From positions 1-5,992 of the forward strand of contig CAMLDA010000040.1 of assembly GCA_946478715.1 (NCBI GenBank): a stretch of 5,992 bases of DNA. Reading direction: 5' to 3'. The DNA is from an uncultured Candidatus Saccharibacteria bacterium (lineage in GTDB: Bacteria > Patescibacteria > Saccharimonadia > Saccharimonadales > UBA10212). Both the position numbers and the translations under genes were made by a program. Below are positions 5,324-5,992 of the stretch, one piece after another. The notes under the pieces are model-generated. The model saw only the letters and a program-made list of their open reading frames with translations. It did no database searches and was not told the DNA's origin. The first letter of the stretch is position 1; each line of letters begins with the position of its first letter.

Positions 5324-5343
5324 TTAAGATGGGCTCCTCTTAA
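5324..5343. repeat. Inverted repeat TTAAGA-N8-TCTTAA, candidate operator
   Basis: A perfect 6-bp inverted repeat (5324-5329 and 5338-5343) with an 8-base spacer lies in the methyltransferase leader. It runs into the presumed -35 box (5340-5345) of the regulator promoter. It could be a binding site for a dimeric protein, such as the neighbouring Crp/Fnr-type regulator, or a hairpin in the methyltransferase mRNA that would hold GGAG in its loop. The spacing does not match the classic CRP (5-6-5) or FNR (5-4-5) sites. Confidence 0.4.
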
Positions 5344-5368
5344 AAAATAACCTAAATCCTGCTATAAT
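5340..5368 (+). promoter_or_regulatory. Promoter of the Crp/Fnr-type regulator gene (leaderless)
   Basis: TTAAAA (5340-5345, 4 of 6 matches to TTGACA), a 17-base spacer and TATAAT (5363-5368) preceded by TGC form a near-ideal extended -10 promoter. The start codon at 5378 is only 9 bases beyond the -10 box. Transcription near 5375-5377 would give an mRNA with almost no leader, and no Shine-Dalgarno precedes the ATG. Confidence 0.7.
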
Positions 5369-5376
5369 TAATTATA
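5363..5376. repeat. Perfect 14-bp palindrome giving a -10 box on both strands
   Basis: TATAATTAATTATA equals its own reverse complement. It reads TATAAT on the plus strand (5363-5368) and on the minus strand (5376-5371), each with a 17-base-spaced -35-like hexamer. RNA polymerase bound at one promoter would exclude the other. Confidence 0.7.
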
Positions 5377-5399
5377 CATGTCAAGCAGCCAACAGTTAA
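5371..5399 (-). promoter_or_regulatory. Promoter of the methyltransferase gene, overlapping the regulator gene
   Basis: On the minus strand, TTAACT (5399-5394, 4 of 6 matches) and TATAAT (5376-5371) are separated by exactly 17 bases. The -35 box lies inside the first codons of the regulator gene. The -10 shares the palindrome at 5363-5376 with the opposite promoter. Transcription would start near 5364 and leave a leader of about 55 bases. Confidence 0.5.
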
Positions 5400-5992
5400 G
5401 AGAGAGCAAGCTACACGACCTCCTGCGGCAAGGCCGGCGTTATACTTTGGGCAAGCAACAGATAATCCAGTCCACTGAGGACCGGCAGGTGGTCAATATA
5501 ATCCTAAGCGGCTACTTCAGAAAGTACCTGATTACCAACGACGGCTCAGTAGGCGCGATGATTATCTATGGGCCACAGGATATTTTCCCGGTAACCATTC
5601 TTTATAAAAAGCTGTTTAACCAGCCGCTTTATCACGGCATAGAGACGCATTTTTACGAGGCTTTGACTCCGGCGGAAGTCTGCACGGTGGATGCCGACCA
5701 GCTGGTCGAAGCTATTAAGAGCGACCCGGCATTATATCCGGATCTTCTGCAGGAAGTAGGCAGGCATCTGGACTTTTGCATCAACAGCATAGAGAACCTG
5801 GCGCTAAAAAATTCCGAAAAAAGAATCGCCCATATGCTTTGCTACTTCGCCAGGAAGTTCGGCACGGAAACGCCAAAAGGCATTACCATCGACATGCCTT
5901 TGACCCATCAGGGTATTGGAGAGATACTGAACATCACCAGGGAAACTGTTTCCACGAATATAAAGGGGCTTCGAGAAAGAGGCCTTCTGATA
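5378..5992 (+). CDS. Crp/Fnr-family transcriptional regulator (3' end outside window)
   Basis: The frame is open for 205 codons from ATG 5378 to the window edge; family members usually have 220-240 residues, so only the last stretch is missing. Residues about 20-110 form the cyclic-nucleotide-binding-like beta-roll (IILSGYFRKYLI, 41-52; YGPQDIFPV, 64-72). A long dimerisation helix spans about 112-145. The C-terminal winged helix-turn-helix is clear: LTHQGIGEILNITRETVSTN (175-194), with RETVS of the recognition helix. The phosphate-binding cassette of cAMP receptors (GE...RxA) is absent, so cAMP binding is unlikely. There is no N-terminal cysteine cluster, so an FNR-type iron-sulphur switch is also unlikely; single cysteines occur at 102, 134 and 155. 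The ligand is unknown. It is divergent from the methyltransferase gene and probably regulates it and itself. The start follows an extended -10 promoter directly and lacks a ribosome site. Confidence 0.92.
   Translation, partial: MSSSQQLRESKLHDLLRQGRRYTLGKQQIIQSTEDRQVVNIILSGYFRKYLITNDGSVGAMIIYGPQDIFPVTILYKKLFNQPLYHGIETHFYEALTPAEVCTVDADQLVEAIKSDPALYPDLLQEVGRHLDFCINSIENLALKNSEKRIAHMLCYFARKFGTETPKGITIDMPLTHQGIGEILNITRETVSTNIKGLRERGLLI

Overview
The window is bacterial, with GC near 50% by eye. It carries seven confident or probable genes, packed with 4-base overlaps and short gaps. TGA and TAA act as ordinary stops, so the standard bacterial code fits. The gene set (a short decarboxylating 6-phosphogluconate dehydrogenase, 6-phosphogluconolactonase, an OpgC-like membrane protein and a Crp/Fnr regulator) and the small spacers would suit a small-genome lineage such as Patescibacteria/Saccharibacteria. 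That placement is only an impression from gene content. I see no transposase, integrase, phage gene, tRNA, rRNA or CRISPR array.

Left part (1-3845, minus strand). Four genes run leftwards: pgl (3814-3143), gnd (3146-2208), an acyl-adenylate/acyl-CoA ligase (about 2126-696) and an OpgC-type polytopic membrane protein (699 to beyond base 1). pgl/gnd and ligase/opgC each overlap by ATGA, which suggests translational coupling. pgl and gnd are consecutive oxidative pentose phosphate steps, from 6-phosphogluconolactone to ribulose 5-phosphate plus NADPH. zwf is not in the window. The ligase and OpgC-like protein look like an activate-then-transfer pair for acyl modification of a surface or extracytoplasmic glycan; this is an inference.

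The gnd-ligase junction is the most unusual site. The ligase frame has no ATG, GTG or TTG where its N-terminus should begin. A Shine-Dalgarno-like AAGAGGG lies before an ATC codon exactly where homology predicts the start. A 26-codon ORF that opens on the gnd stop (TAATG) ends at CTT TAG one base before that ATC, in an arrangement resembling the prfB +1 frameshift site.

Middle part (3815-4335). A 150-base divergent region separates pgl from a small plus-strand gene for a 64-residue protein (3965-4159) with a strong ribosome site. Between that gene and the converging methyltransferase gene lie 171 non-coding bases with a 15-bp long-range stem, best read as a bidirectional terminator or a structured RNA.

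Right part (4331-5992). A class I SAM-dependent methyltransferase (5308-4331, minus) is divergent from a Crp/Fnr-family regulator (5378 to beyond 5992, plus). The 69-base gap contains a perfect 14-bp palindrome that supplies a TATAAT -10 box on both strands, so the two promoters overlap. The regulator mRNA is probably leaderless. A second inverted repeat covers its -35 region. Together these suggest a compact switch controlling the regulator and the methyltransferase.
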